A stretch of 64,000 nt of DNA from Streptomyces sp. MP131-18 (GCF_001984575.1 NZ_LZNS01000001.1:685938-749937), one strand, 5' to 3'; shown: positions 1 to 8,900, numbered from the stretch's first letter. Notes: a model not told the origin generated them from the sequence alone. Made by a program: numbers and translations.

Positions 1-125
1 AGCAGCTGCGGCAGCTCGGGTATCAGCGGGACGACGAGGGCCTGCATCAGGGACGTGACGATCCCGGCGCCGGCCAGCACGCCCACGACGGCGCCGCTGC
101 GCGGCACGGGCGAGGTCGGACTCAT
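1..125 (-). CDS. MFS transporter, N-terminal fragment (continues beyond window)
   Basis: Only the first 41 residues are present, reading leftwards off the window edge from an ATG at 125. They comprise a short polar leader (MSPTSPVPRS) followed by a hydrophobic helix containing GVLAGAGIVTSLMQAL and then VVPLIPELPQLL. This matches the first membrane segment of actinobacterial major-facilitator drug exporters, where the helix is followed by a 'PLIPELP' loop. It is divergent from the MarR-type gene at 259, with about 130 bases between the starts. That arrangement is classical for a MarR repressor controlling an exporter, and two inverted repeats lie between them. The substrate cannot be inferred from this fragment. 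Confidence 0.6.
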   Translation of the reverse strand, partial: MSPTSPVPRSGAVVGVLAGAGIVTSLMQALVVPLIPELPQL

Positions 126-162
126 GCGTTCTCCGCTCGAAGGAAGGGCGAGGCAGGCTGGA

Positions 163-177
163 TGTGCAGCATGCACA
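163..177. promoter_or_regulatory. Inverted repeat, candidate MarR operator 1
   Basis: TGTGCA-GCA-TGCACA is a perfect 6-base inverted repeat with a 3-base spacer, about 40 bases upstream of the MFS start at 125. It lies in the divergent MFS/MarR intergenic region. Binding by the neighbouring MarR protein is inferred from position only. Confidence 0.5.
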
Positions 178-182
178 AGCTA

Positions 183-193
183 TGTACGATACA
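183..193. promoter_or_regulatory. Inverted repeat, candidate MarR operator 2
   Basis: TGTA-CGA-TACA, a shorter inverted repeat with the same 3-base spacing as the repeat at 163-177. The two centres are 18 bases apart, just under two helical turns. The surrounding stretch is A+T-richer than the genes and probably holds the divergent promoters. Confidence 0.4.
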
Positions 194-258
194 CACATCA
201 TGCGCCATACATTTAATCGGCCGATCAGTTGACCGCGATTCGGAAGAGGGAGGTCGAA

Positions 259-750
259 GTGCACGAGGAAATGAGCCGAATCGAGCGTGAACTGATGCTT
301 CTCGGCCGCCATGCATCCATGGGCTCGGCCGGCCGCTGCCGGCCCGCCGAAGGCCAGGAGCGGCTGGAGCGCAGTGCCTATCTCCTGCTGAGCCGGCTCG
401 ACGCGGCGGGCCCCATGTCGATCGGGCAGCTGGCCGAGGCGTTCGGCCTCGACTGCTCGACGGTCAACCGCCAGACCGCCGTCATTCTCAAGGCCGGACT
501 GATCGAGCGGATTCTCGATCCGGACGGCGGCACCGCCCGCCGGCTCCGCATCACCGACGAGGGCGCGCGGCGGCTCCGCCTCGACCGCGAGGCACGGGTC
601 AAAAACCTGAGCGGGCTGCTGGACGAGTGGTCACCGCGCGAACTGGCCACGCTGGCGCGGGTGCTGACCCGCTTCAACATCACGGTCGAGCGGCACGAGG
701 GCGAGCCCTGGCCGCGCGCGGAGGCGCCGGGTCCTGGCCTGCCCTCCTGA
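259..750 (+). CDS. MarR family transcriptional regulator
   Basis: A winged-helix DNA-binding protein of about 163 residues. After an N-terminal helix (ERELMLLGRH) the wHTH core runs from roughly residue 35 to 115. It shows the helix-turn-helix GQLAEAFGLDCSTVNRQ, the recognition-helix continuation VILKAGLIER and the wing DPDGGTARRLRIT, followed by a helical dimerisation tail. I chose the GTG at 259 because GGGAGG lies 6 bases upstream; a TTG at 229 in the same frame has no such site. It is divergent from a partial MFS exporter and converges on the methyltransferase gene ending at 754. MarR proteins usually repress such exporters until a phenolic or antibiotic ligand binds; the ligand here is unknown. 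Confidence 0.85.
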   Translation: MHEEMSRIERELMLLGRHASMGSAGRCRPAEGQERLERSAYLLLSRLDAAGPMSIGQLAEAFGLDCSTVNRQTAVILKAGLIERILDPDGGTARRLRITDEGARRLRLDREARVKNLSGLLDEWSPRELATLARVLTRFNITVERHEGEPWPRAEAPGPGLPS

Positions 751-753
751 CGG

Positions 754-1569
754 TCACGGGCGGCGGGCGATACCCGCCCACATGGAGACGGCTTCGGGGG
801 TGGCCTCCGGCGGCACCGGGCCGTCCGGGCGCCACTCCTGCGGCGGGACCAGGCCGGGCTCGACGAGCTCAAGCCCCTCGAAGAAGGCCAGGATCTCCTT
901 GCGGCCACGAACCTGCCCCATCTGCCCGGTGAGTCCGCGATTGCCCGAAATAATCCGCTCCCAGGTGGGAACGTCGAAGTCGGGGGTGACGTGGGTGATC
1001 AGAAGGTAGCTGCCCGGCGCGAGGGCGGCGACGTACTCGGCGACCAGATCACGGGCGGCGACGCCGGACTCCACGTCGTCCGCGATGTAGTGGAGCAGGG
1101 CGTTCAGGCACAGGGCCACCGGCCGCGACAGGTCCAGGACCTCCCGCAGCCGATCGCTGTCCAGGATGCTCGTCGGATCGCAGAAATCGGCGTGCAGGTA
1201 GGCCGTTTCGCCCTCGGGCGTGCCGGTCATCAGGGCCTCGGCGTACCGCAGCACGATCAGCCGGTTGTCGGTGTAGACCACGCGCGTGTCCGGGGCCTCG
1301 GCCTGGGCGATCTGATGCAGATTCGGCTCGGTGGGCACGCCGGTGCCGATGTCGAGGAACTGCCGCACGCCCGCCTCCGCGGCCAGCCAGCGCACGGCCC
1401 GGTGCAGGAAGGCCCGGTTCGCCCTGGCCGCGATGCGCACCCCCGGCCACATCCCCGCCACCTGCCGGCCCGCGGCCTCGTCGGCGGGAAAGAAGTTCTT
1501 CCCGCCGAGGAACCAGTCGTAGACACGCGCCGGGTCCGGGCGGTAGGGATCTATCTGGTCCTCAAGCAC
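754..1569 (-). CDS. SAM-dependent methyltransferase, DUF574/SAV2177 type
   Basis: 271 residues, matching the actinobacterial S-adenosylmethionine methyltransferase family formerly called DUF574. The family signature RVYDWFLGGKNFFPAD is at residues 15-30, and the SAM-binding glycine motif FLDIGTG at about 71-77 is followed by PTEPNLHQ. VYTDN a little further on fits the acidic residue that contacts the SAM ribose. The start is a GTG at 1569 preceded by GGGAGG. It overlaps the end of the upstream XRE gene by 8 bases, so the two are translationally coupled. Members are often paired with XRE-DUF5753 regulators in streptomycetes, and the methyl acceptor is generally not known. Confidence 0.88.
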   Translation of the reverse strand: MLEDQIDPYRPDPARVYDWFLGGKNFFPADEAAGRQVAGMWPGVRIAARANRAFLHRAVRWLAAEAGVRQFLDIGTGVPTEPNLHQIAQAEAPDTRVVYTDNRLIVLRYAEALMTGTPEGETAYLHADFCDPTSILDSDRLREVLDLSRPVALCLNALLHYIADDVESGVAARDLVAEYVAALAPGSYLLITHVTPDFDVPTWERIISGNRGLTGQMGQVRGRKEILAFFEGLELVEPGLVPPQEWRPDGPVPPEATPEAVSMWAGIARRP

Positions 1570-2425
1570 GGGGGTCCTCCCATTCGGTACGCCATTCCGT
1601 AATCGGTGCGCTGTCCGGCACGGAGGCCGCCGAGTCCAGCGCGATCAAGTACTGCGTCACCGCGTCCTGCGCCTCGTTGACCTCCGTCCCGTCCAGCGTG
1701 TGCAGCAGCACCCGGTCGGGCAGCCCGGCCGGGCGGTAGCGCAGCAGCTGAACGGGCCCGCACATCAGGGCCGTGTGCAGGGTGCGCATCGGAACGACCC
1801 GGATCGTCACCCCGGGGCGCCCGGCCAGCCGCCGCAGGTGCGCGAGCTGCCCGCGCATCACCTCGGGCCCGCCGACGCGGCGCCGCAGCGCGGCCTCCTC
1901 GATCAGCGCCCACAGGACGGGGGGCGCGGGCTCTGCCCGGTCGAGGACCGCCTGCCGCCGGTTCAGCAGCTCCACCCGCCGCGCGATGCGCCCGTCTGCG
2001 TCCTCGGGGTGCTGGACGCGCTGCAACGCCTCGGCGTAGGCGGGAGTCTGGAGCAGGTCGGGCACGACGGCGGGTGCATAGAAACGGATGACCTGCGCGT
2101 GCTCCTCCAGGCCGATGAGGTCCGCGGGCGAACGCGGCAGCACGTCCCGGTACGCCTGCCACCAGCCGGGCCGGCTGGCCCGCTCGACGTCGGCGAGCAC
2201 CGAACCGGCTTCGGCCTCGCGCCCGTAGACGGTCAGCAGCCGTCGCACATGAGCCGGTTTGAGCCCTACCCGGCCGCCCTCCATGCGGTGCAGGGTGGAG
2301 GGGGAGGTGCCCAGCTCGTCCGCCGCCTCCCGCGCGGAGAGACCGGCCGCGGCGCGCAGTTCACGCAGCCGGGCGCCGATCAGCAGCAGGGCGGCCGTCG
2401 GGCGGCCGGAGCGCGACACCCGCAT
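1562..2425 (-). CDS. XRE-type helix-turn-helix regulator with DUF5753 domain
   Basis: About 287 residues. An N-terminal lambda-repressor-type HTH (residues about 15-70, with GLSAREAADELGTSPSTLHR) is followed by a DUF5753 domain. The domain contains the typical LIGLEEHAQVIRFYAPAVVP and PDLLQTPAYAEAL segments. The ATG at 2425 is chosen because GGAAGGGGG sits about 8 bases upstream; an ATG at 2479 would add 18 non-conserved residues. It belongs to the WhiJ-like family, whose members control development and antibiotic production in Streptomyces together with small DUF397 proteins. No DUF397 gene is present here; the partner is the downstream methyltransferase, whose start overlaps this stop codon. 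Confidence 0.87.
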   Translation of the reverse strand: MRVSRSGRPTAALLLIGARLRELRAAAGLSAREAADELGTSPSTLHRMEGGRVGLKPAHVRRLLTVYGREAEAGSVLADVERASRPGWWQAYRDVLPRSPADLIGLEEHAQVIRFYAPAVVPDLLQTPAYAEALQRVQHPEDADGRIARRVELLNRRQAVLDRAEPAPPVLWALIEEAALRRRVGGPEVMRGQLAHLRRLAGRPGVTIRVVPMRTLHTALMCGPVQLLRYRPAGLPDRVLLHTLDGTEVNEAQDAVTQYLIALDSAASVPDSAPITEWRTEWEDPRA

Positions 2426-2674
2426 ACCGCGCCCCCTTCCCGGAAGGTGTGACAACAATGTGCCGCGCCATTCTGCCACTTGCAGAGTGGCACGGCCACC
2501 ATCGCGGTGGCTGTCCGTCCACCGGGAGCCACGGGGCGTGCACCGCCCCGCCCGCGTGACGGTCCGCCTGGAAGCACCCGGCCGCCCGCCGCCCGCCGCT
2601 CAGGACGCGCCCCCTCCCCCGACCGACCGGCCCGCGACACCGTCCGGCCTCCGGTCACCGGCCATGACGCCGCC

Positions 2675-2698
2675 GCGCCCGCGCCCGGGCGCGGGCGC
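2675..2698. repeat. Perfect 24-base G+C palindrome
   Basis: Twelve-base arms (GCGCGCCC-type left arm ending GCGCCC, mirrored by GGGCGC) meet with no loop between 2686 and 2687. It abuts the hexamer repeat and the terminator downstream. No function can be assigned from sequence alone. Confidence 0.6.
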
Positions 2699-2720
2699 AG
2701 GCGCGGGCGCGGGCGCGGGC
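2691..2720. repeat. GCGGGC hexamer tandem repeat
   Basis: Five consecutive hexamers: GCGGGC, GCAGGC, GCGGGC, GCGGGC, GCGGGC. The second differs by one base. Such short G+C repeats can vary in copy number by slippage. Confidence 0.65.
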
Positions 2721-2729
2721 ATGCCTGAA

Positions 2730-2768
2730 CTCCCGCTGTCACCGATGGTGATCGCGGGAGATTTTTTT
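2730..2768 (+). terminator. Strong intrinsic terminator on the plus strand
   Basis: Outer stem CTCCCGC (2730-2736) pairs with GCGGGAG (2754-2760). Inner stem TCACC (2739-2743) pairs with GGTGA (2747-2751) around a GAT loop, and seven T residues follow at 2762-2768. T-tracts this long are rare in such a G+C-rich genome. No plus-strand gene ends just upstream, so the transcript it ends is unknown. Confidence 0.75.
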
Positions 2769-2778
2769 CGTCCCCTTC

Positions 2779-2808
2779 TTGACAGACAGCTACCGGCGGC
2801 AGGAAGCT
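2779..2808 (+). promoter_or_regulatory. Candidate promoter of the alpha-mannoside operon
   Basis: A perfect -35 hexamer TTGACA (2779-2784) is followed, after 18 bases, by a weak -10 GAAGCT (2803-2808) that keeps only the most conserved A and final T. The operator at 2817-2834 would cover the start point. Confidence 0.5.
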
Positions 2809-2816
2809 GCACGGCA

Positions 2817-2834
2817 CGTGTTAACGATAACACG
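2817..2834. promoter_or_regulatory. LacI-family operator
   Basis: CGTGTTA-ACGA-TAACACG has perfect 7-base arms, and the centre of symmetry falls on a CG dinucleotide, the hallmark of LacI-family operators. It lies between the candidate promoter and the lipoprotein gene at 2862. The LacI-type protein encoded at the end of the same operon (11781-12842) is the obvious candidate repressor. Confidence 0.72.
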
Positions 2835-2861
2835 GCTAACGCGTACCTGTAGGGAGCCGCC

Positions 2862-4157
2862 ATGTCAGGTAGTCGTTACCCCTTGCCCCTGCCCACTCTC
2901 GCCCGCCGCACGGTGCTCGCAGCCGCCGTCGGCGCGGTCGCCACCGCCTGCGGAACCGCCGCGGGACAGCCCGCCGGGAAGGTCGCCCTGCACGGCGACA
3001 ACGCCTCCTGGGAGGAGCCACTCGCCGCCGCGGGCCGCAGCATGGACTCCGTGGCCGGCCTCGAACTCGTGCCCGAGGTCATTCCCTCGCTCGAGTCCTT
3101 CGAGCAGATCGTCAAGTCCTCGCTGCGCACCAACAAGACGCCCGACATGCTCAAGTACTCGTCCGGCTACCGGCTGCGGGACCTGGCCCGTACCGGCGGC
3201 ATCGAGGACCTGACCCGCGCCTGGGAGAACGCCGAGCGCCGCGGCTGGGTCGACGGCTCGCTGCGCGAGGCGTTCACCCACCGGGAACGGGTCTACGGCC
3301 TGCCGATGAACATGAGCTACTGGGTCTTCTTCTACAACACCGAGGTCTTCGCCGAGCACGGCCTGTCGGCCCCGCACACCTGGGACGCGTTCCTCGACAC
3401 CTGCGCCGGGCTCAAACGGGCGGGCATCGTCCCGCTGCACGCGACGACGGACGGCCGCTGGCCGGCGTTCATCTGGTTCATGGAAGTGCTCAGCCGCCAG
3501 GACCCCGAGTTCTACGAAGGGCTGATGAACGGCCGGGAGAGCTACACCGATCCGCGCGCGGAACGGGCCCTGGCGACCATCGCCGACTTCTTCGACCGCG
3601 ACTGGTTCACCGCGCTGGACATGAGCCACGTGGACGCCGCCGCCTCAGTCGTGCACGGCACGCTCGGCATGATGCCCGGCGGCACGTTCATGACACCGAA
3701 CTTCACCTCCGCGGGCGGCGAACCCGGCGGCGACATCGGCGCCTTCGTCCTGCCCATGGCCGATCCCGGGGCCCGGCCCGCGATGATCTTCGAGTCCAGC
3801 GCCCTGGTGTGCACCGTGAAGGGGCCCGACCGCGACGAGGCCCTCCGGGCCGCGGACGCCTGGCTGCACCCCGAAGTGTCCGCCGCGTTCTCCGGCACGC
3901 TCCAGGACGGGTCCCCCAACCCGCGGGTCGACGCGGCCAATCCGCTGCTCGAGGGCGTCGTCGACACAGTCCGCAGGGACCGGCTGTGGCTGCTGAACCG
4001 CTTCTGGGAGCTCGGCCCACCCGAACTGGTCGAGGCCACCGTCGACGACCTCGCGGGCCTCCTGCTCAACCCGTCCTCCTACCGCTCGGTGCTGCGCACC
4101 ATGCAGGGGCGGGCCGAGGAGGCGTGGCAGGTGTGGCGGGAGGCCGAGCAGTCATGA
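2862..4157 (+). CDS. Sugar ABC transporter substrate-binding lipoprotein
   Basis: 431 residues of the family-1 (MalE-like) solute-binding fold. The N-terminus has an ARR-T-V-L start to the hydrophobic segment and ends in a lipobox with Cys30 (ATAC), so it is probably a Tat- or Sec-exported lipoprotein. Mid-protein motifs such as GLPMNMSYWVFFYNTEVF and HTWDAFLDTC are typical of carbohydrate-binding members. AGGGAG lies 8 bases before the ATG. Its stop overlaps the next permease start (ATGA, 4154-4157), so it is the first gene of the operon. Because a GH38 alpha-mannosidase follows, alpha-mannosides or N-glycan fragments are the likely ligands; that is inference. Confidence 0.9.
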   Translation: MSGSRYPLPLPTLARRTVLAAAVGAVATACGTAAGQPAGKVALHGDNASWEEPLAAAGRSMDSVAGLELVPEVIPSLESFEQIVKSSLRTNKTPDMLKYSSGYRLRDLARTGGIEDLTRAWENAERRGWVDGSLREAFTHRERVYGLPMNMSYWVFFYNTEVFAEHGLSAPHTWDAFLDTCAGLKRAGIVPLHATTDGRWPAFIWFMEVLSRQDPEFYEGLMNGRESYTDPRAERALATIADFFDRDWFTALDMSHVDAAASVVHGTLGMMPGGTFMTPNFTSAGGEPGGDIGAFVLPMADPGARPAMIFESSALVCTVKGPDRDEALRAADAWLHPEVSAAFSGTLQDGSPNPRVDAANPLLEGVVDTVRRDRLWLLNRFWELGPPELVEATVDDLAGLLLNPSSYRSVLRTMQGRAEEAWQVWREAEQS

Positions 4158-5131
4158 CCGACACCCTGAGCACCGCCCCCGCCCCCGCCCCCCGCGGCAG
4201 CAGGACCCGGCGCCGCATCCCGCTGCGCAAGCCCCACCGGGCGCCGCGCCGCACCGGACCGCCCGCCGCGTTCGGCGGCCCGCTGACCGCGATCCCGTGG
4301 GCCCTGCCCGCCCTGGCGCTGGTCGGCGTGCTGCTGGTCTACCCGTTCATGCGCAGCGTCTACGGCAGCTTCTTCGAGGACAACGGGTTCACCAGCCGCT
4401 GGACCGGGCTCGACAACTACGCGCGCCTGGCCGACGACCCGATCTTCTCGCGGTCCGTCCTCAACACCCTGATGTGGGTGGCGGGAACGCTGCTGCTGCC
4501 GGTGCTCCTCGGGCTGCTGATCGCGGTGGCCACGCACCGCATGCGTCTTGGCGTCGTGGCACAGCTGGTGATCATGCTGCCGTACGCGATCTCCGGCGCG
4601 GCCACCGCCGTGCTGTGGGACTTCATGCTGACCAGCGACGGCGCCGTCAACCAGGTGCTGCGCGCGGTCGGGCTCGACGGGCTCGCGCACCCATGGCTGC
4701 TGGAGTGGCCGCACAACACGCTGTCGATGATCGTGGCGAGCACCTGGCAGGGCACCGGTCTCAACGTGGTGCTGTTCGCCATCGGGCTGCGCGCGATCCC
4801 GCGGGAGACGGTCGAGGCCGCGCAGCTGGACGGGGCGTCCGGCTGGCGGATGTTCCGCTGGATCACGCTGCCGCAGCTGCGGGCCGTGACAGTGGTGGTC
4901 GTCGGCATGGCCATCGTCAACAGCCTGAAGGCGTTCGACATGATCTGGATTCTCACCCAGGGCGGGCCTTCGCGCTCCTCCGAGACGCTGGCGCTGACGA
5001 TGTACCGGGAGACGTTCCGCCTCTTCCACGTCGGCTACGGCTCCGCCATCGCCCTCGTCCTGACCGTCATCGTCGTGGCCTCCGCGTGGATGTATCTGCG
5101 CCGCCAGATGCCGTCCGCCGCCCGGGACTGA
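4154..5131 (+). CDS. Sugar ABC transporter permease (MalF-like)
   Basis: 325 residues, with a basic, proline-rich N-terminal tail of about 45 residues before the first of six membrane segments (LPALALVGVLLVYPF). The cytoplasmic EAA loop that contacts the ATPase is visible as EAAQLDGASGWRMF. LDNYARLADDPIF after the first segment is typical of CUT1-type sugar permeases. The ATG at 4154 overlaps the preceding stop. It would form a heterodimer with the next permease. No ATPase gene lies in this operon, so a shared MsiK-type ATPase encoded elsewhere is expected, as is usual in Streptomyces. Confidence 0.92.
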   Translation: MTDTLSTAPAPAPRGSRTRRRIPLRKPHRAPRRTGPPAAFGGPLTAIPWALPALALVGVLLVYPFMRSVYGSFFEDNGFTSRWTGLDNYARLADDPIFSRSVLNTLMWVAGTLLLPVLLGLLIAVATHRMRLGVVAQLVIMLPYAISGAATAVLWDFMLTSDGAVNQVLRAVGLDGLAHPWLLEWPHNTLSMIVASTWQGTGLNVVLFAIGLRAIPRETVEAAQLDGASGWRMFRWITLPQLRAVTVVVVGMAIVNSLKAFDMIWILTQGGPSRSSETLALTMYRETFRLFHVGYGSAIALVLTVIVVASAWMYLRRQMPSAARD

Positions 5132-5143
5132 GGAGGGATTCCG

Positions 5144-5956
5144 ATGGGACGCACGATGCGCAATCTCTTCGTCGCCGGCTGCGTGGTGCTGTGGCTGGTG
5201 CCGCTGTACCTGCTGATCGTCAACGCGCTGACCCCCGCCGGCGGCTACACCGGCGAACCGGACTGGCTGCCGGGGGACTTCGCCCTGCTGGACAATATGA
5301 GGACCGCGTGGGACGAGGCGGCGATCGGGGACAGCTTCCTCAACTCACTGCTCTACGCGGTGGTGTGCGGCGCCGCGGCCGTGGTCGTCGCCGCGATGGC
5401 CGCGTTCGCCGTGGTGGTCCTGCCCCTGCCGCGGCCGGCCGCGTGGTTCTGGCTGATCTACTCGGGCACGGTCTTTCCGCTCCAGATCTTCCTGGCCCCG
5501 CTGTTCGGCCTGTACGCCGACGCGAACCTCTACGACACGCGCCTCGGCCTCATGCTGATCTACGCCGCCTGGGCGGTGCCGTTCGCGTTCTTCCTGATCC
5601 GCAACCAGATGACCACGATGCCGCCGGAGGCCACGGAGGCGGCCATGCTGGACGGCGCCTCCTTCACCCGCATCTTCTGGTCGATCCACGTGCCGCTGCT
5701 GCGCTCGGGGCTCGGCGCGGCGTTCATCTTCCAGTTCACCGCCGTCTGGAACGACCTGCTGTTCGGGATCACGCTCACCCGCAGCCCCGAGGTGCAGCCC
5801 GTGATGGCCGCCCTGACCACCCTCAACACCGCCTACAGCGCCTCGGGGCCGCCGGTGATCCTCGCCGGCGCGCTGATCGTGTCGCTGCCCACCCTCGTCA
5901 TCTTCCTGGTGTTCCGCGGCCTGTTCCTGCGCGGCGTCACCGCAACCGCACGCTGA
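5144..5956 (+). CDS. Sugar ABC transporter permease (MalG-like)
   Basis: 270 residues with six predicted membrane segments, beginning NLFVAGCVVLWLVPLYLLIV. The EAA loop reads EAAMLDGASFTRIF, followed by a conserved P (HVPLLRSGL). It starts 12 bases after the MalF-like gene, preceded by AGGAGGG. With that gene it forms the membrane channel of a CUT1 importer. As in most streptomycete sugar operons, the ATPase is missing and presumably supplied in trans. Confidence 0.92.
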   Translation: MGRTMRNLFVAGCVVLWLVPLYLLIVNALTPAGGYTGEPDWLPGDFALLDNMRTAWDEAAIGDSFLNSLLYAVVCGAAAVVVAAMAAFAVVVLPLPRPAAWFWLIYSGTVFPLQIFLAPLFGLYADANLYDTRLGLMLIYAAWAVPFAFFLIRNQMTTMPPEATEAAMLDGASFTRIFWSIHVPLLRSGLGAAFIFQFTAVWNDLLFGITLTRSPEVQPVMAALTTLNTAYSASGPPVILAGALIVSLPTLVIFLVFRGLFLRGVTATAR

Positions 5957-5972
5957 ACTCGGAGAGATACTC

Positions 5973-8900
5973 ATGACCACTCGTGCTCTCGTCCGCACCA
6001 CGGCCTGGGACAACGACCGGATACGCGACAGCCTGCGGGCCTCGGTGGTCTCCGCGGAGGGCACCCTCGGCGGCGTCCCCGTCCGGCTGACCCAGGAGCC
6101 GCTGCTGCGCCGCGCGGCCGGCGGCGGGCTGCTCCAGTCGCTGCGCGTCGAGGCGGTCGGCGGTGCCGCGCCGCCCGCGCGGCTCACGGTGCGCACCGCG
6201 TCCTCCGGCGCCCTCCCGGTCGAGCAACTGGCCGGGCCGAACGGCTCGGTGCGGCTGCTGGTGCCGGCCGTCGACGCGGCCCGCCGGGTCACGGTGACCG
6301 CGGACGGCGCCGCGGACCCGTCCGACGGGGTGGAGGTGGAGCTGACGCCGCAGCGGCAGTGGACCATCCACCTGGTGCACCACTCGCACCTGGACATCGG
6401 CTACACCGACCCGCAGGGCCACGTACTCGCGGAACACCTGTCGTTCCTCGACTCCTGCCTCGAACTGACCGGCGCCACCGACTCCTGGTCGGAGGAGTCG
6501 AAGTTCCGCTGGTGCGTGGAGTCACTGTTGTCCTTCCAGCAGTGGGCCGACGCGCGGCCCGTCGAACAGGTCGAGGAGTTTGTGCGGCGGGTCCGTGAGG
6601 GCCGCATCGAGCTGACCGCGATGCCGTTCAACCTGCACACGGAGACGTGCTCGACGGACGAGCTGCACGAACTGCTGCGGCCCGCCCGCGAGGTGGCGAA
6701 CCGGTTCGGCGTCTCCTTCACCTCCGCGATGCAGACCGACGTGCCCGGCTCGGTCGTGGGCCTGGTGGACGCGCTGGCCTCGGCCGGGGTGCGCTACCTG
6801 TCCGTCGCGCACAACTGGGCGGGCCGCTCCGTTCCGCACCTGGTGGGCGGCGACAAGCTGCCGCGCCTCTTCCGCTGGCGCGCGCCCAGCGGCCGCAGCG
6901 TGCTGGTGTGGATGACCGACACCCCGCACGGGCTGGCCTACATGGAGGGGCCGCTGCTCGGCTTCGACACCGACTACGCCTCGGTGGACGACCTGCTGCC
7001 CGCCTACCTGACCTCGCTGGCGAACAACCCCTACCCGTACGAGGAGGGCGTCTTCGGCTGGCCGATGGACCGCGAGCAGATCTCCCGGGAGCCCTACCCG
7101 TGGGACGTGCTGCACCTGCGCGTGCAGGGGAAGTTCGGCGACAACGCGCCGCCGCGGCGGATCATCGCGGACACCGTGCGCCGCTGGAACGAGACGTGGG
7201 CCTACCCGCAGCTGCGGCTGTCGCGCAACGAGGACTTCTTCACCGACGCCGAGGCGCGGCTCGGCGACCGCATCCAGACCTTCGAGGGCGACTGGACCGA
7301 CTGGTGGGTGGACGGCGTCGGCTCCGGCGCGATGCCGCTCTCGCTGGCCCGCACCGCGCAGGGGGTCGTGGCGGACGCGCAGACCATCGGAACGTTCGCC
7401 GGGGTGCTCGGCGCGCCGGGCGCCGAGGACGACACCCGCGACGCGGCCGGGGTGTACGAGGCGGTGTCGCTGTTCGACGAGCACACCTGGGGCGCGAGCG
7501 ACCCGTGGACGCACGGGCACGACCACGGGCACTCGGGCGAGGACCAGTGGCACTGGAAGTACGGGCAGGCCAGGCGCGGCCACGACGACGGGCAGTCACT
7601 GCTGAACCGTGCCGCCGCGCGGCTCGGCCAGCGGCTGGCGCGCCCGGCCGGCGCGGCGGCCGCGTTCCACGTGGTCAACACCTGCTCGTGGACGCGCACG
7701 GAGGTGGCGCGGATCTTCCTGCCCGAGAGCAGCGTGCCGCTGGAGCAGCCGGTGGCGGTGCTCGACGCCCGCACCGGGGAGCGCCTGGAACACCAGGAGG
7801 AGGGACAGGTCAACGACACGCACCGGGACGCGGGCCGGTTCCTCGTGCTGCGCGTGACGGACGTGCCGCCGGCCGGCTCGGTGCGGCTGGACGTGGTGGC
7901 GACCGCCGGGGACGGGGTCGGCGGGGACGGTGCGGTGCCGGACTCCATCATGCGCCGGAACCCGACGGGCACCACGGACCGGCAGGACCCGGCCGGGACG
8001 GCGGAGCGGGCGCTGGCGCGGCCGGACGCGACGGTGCTGGAGAACGCGCACCTGCGGGTGCGCGTCGACCTGGCGCGGGCGTGCATCGCCTCGATCGTCG
8101 ACAAGGCGAGCGGGGCCGAACTGGTGCGGCAGGACGCGGTGGTCGGGTTCAACGGCTACCTGCACGACAGCTACACCACGGCGGGCGCGTTCAACCACAA
8201 CTCCAGCCGCACCACGGCCTCCGACCGGCTGGAGCACCTGGGGGTCCGCGCGGTGGCGCCGCCGGCGGCGCTGATCGACCGGCGGTCCACGGCGGTGGCC
8301 GAGATCCTGGTGTACGAGACGCACCCCGCGGGCGCGAACCGGGTCCGCACCACGCTGACGCTGCCGCACGGCATCGCCAGGCTCGACGTGGCGAACAGCG
8401 TGGACAAGGACGCCACGCTGGGCAAGGAGAGCGCCTACTTCGCGTTCCCGTTCGCCTTCGGCAGCCCGCGGGTGCGGATGGAGGCGTCGGGCGGGGCGAC
8501 CGGCAGCGGGCTGCCCGTGGTCCCCGGGTCCGCGCGGCACATGCGGGCGGTGCGCCGCTGGGTGACGCTGGAGGAGGACGGGCTGACGGTGGCGTGGTCG
8601 ACGCAGGACGCGCCGCTGGTGCAGTTCGGCAACATCGCACTGCCGTACGCACCGTTCCCCGCGACCCTGGAGAAGGACGAGCCGGCGACGGTGTTCTCCT
8701 GGATTCACAACAACCTGTGGGACACCAACTTCCCGAGTCAGCAGGGCTTCGAGTTCCCCTTCCGCTACAGCGTCGCGTGCGCCCCCGCGGAGCGGTCGGC
8801 CGGTCTCGGGCCGCGCACCGCGGCCGCGTTCAGCCGCCCCCTGCACGCGGTGCGCGCCCGTGGCGAAGCCGTCGCCGACGGCGCGGCGGCGGCCGCGCTC

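Larger units (their letters stand above)
2426..2861. other. Intergenic region upstream of the alpha-mannoside operon
   Basis: About 436 bases without a supportable gene, between the divergent XRE gene and the sugar-binding lipoprotein gene. It holds a G+C-rich stretch, a 24-base palindrome (2675-2698), a hexamer repeat (2691-2720), an intrinsic terminator (2730-2768), a TTGACA promoter and a LacI-type operator. Open frames here are proline- and arginine-rich, with no plausible ribosome binding site. Confidence 0.7.

Noticed and set aside
2480..2728. An 82-residue plus-strand ORF upstream of the strong terminator
   Set aside because: Proline/arginine-rich translation, no ribosome binding site and no codon structure; a non-coding transcript is more likely.
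2730..2768. Terminator hairpin as a leader attenuator or riboswitch of the mannoside operon
   Set aside because: It lies before the predicted -35, outside the operon leader, unless an undetected promoter exists upstream.
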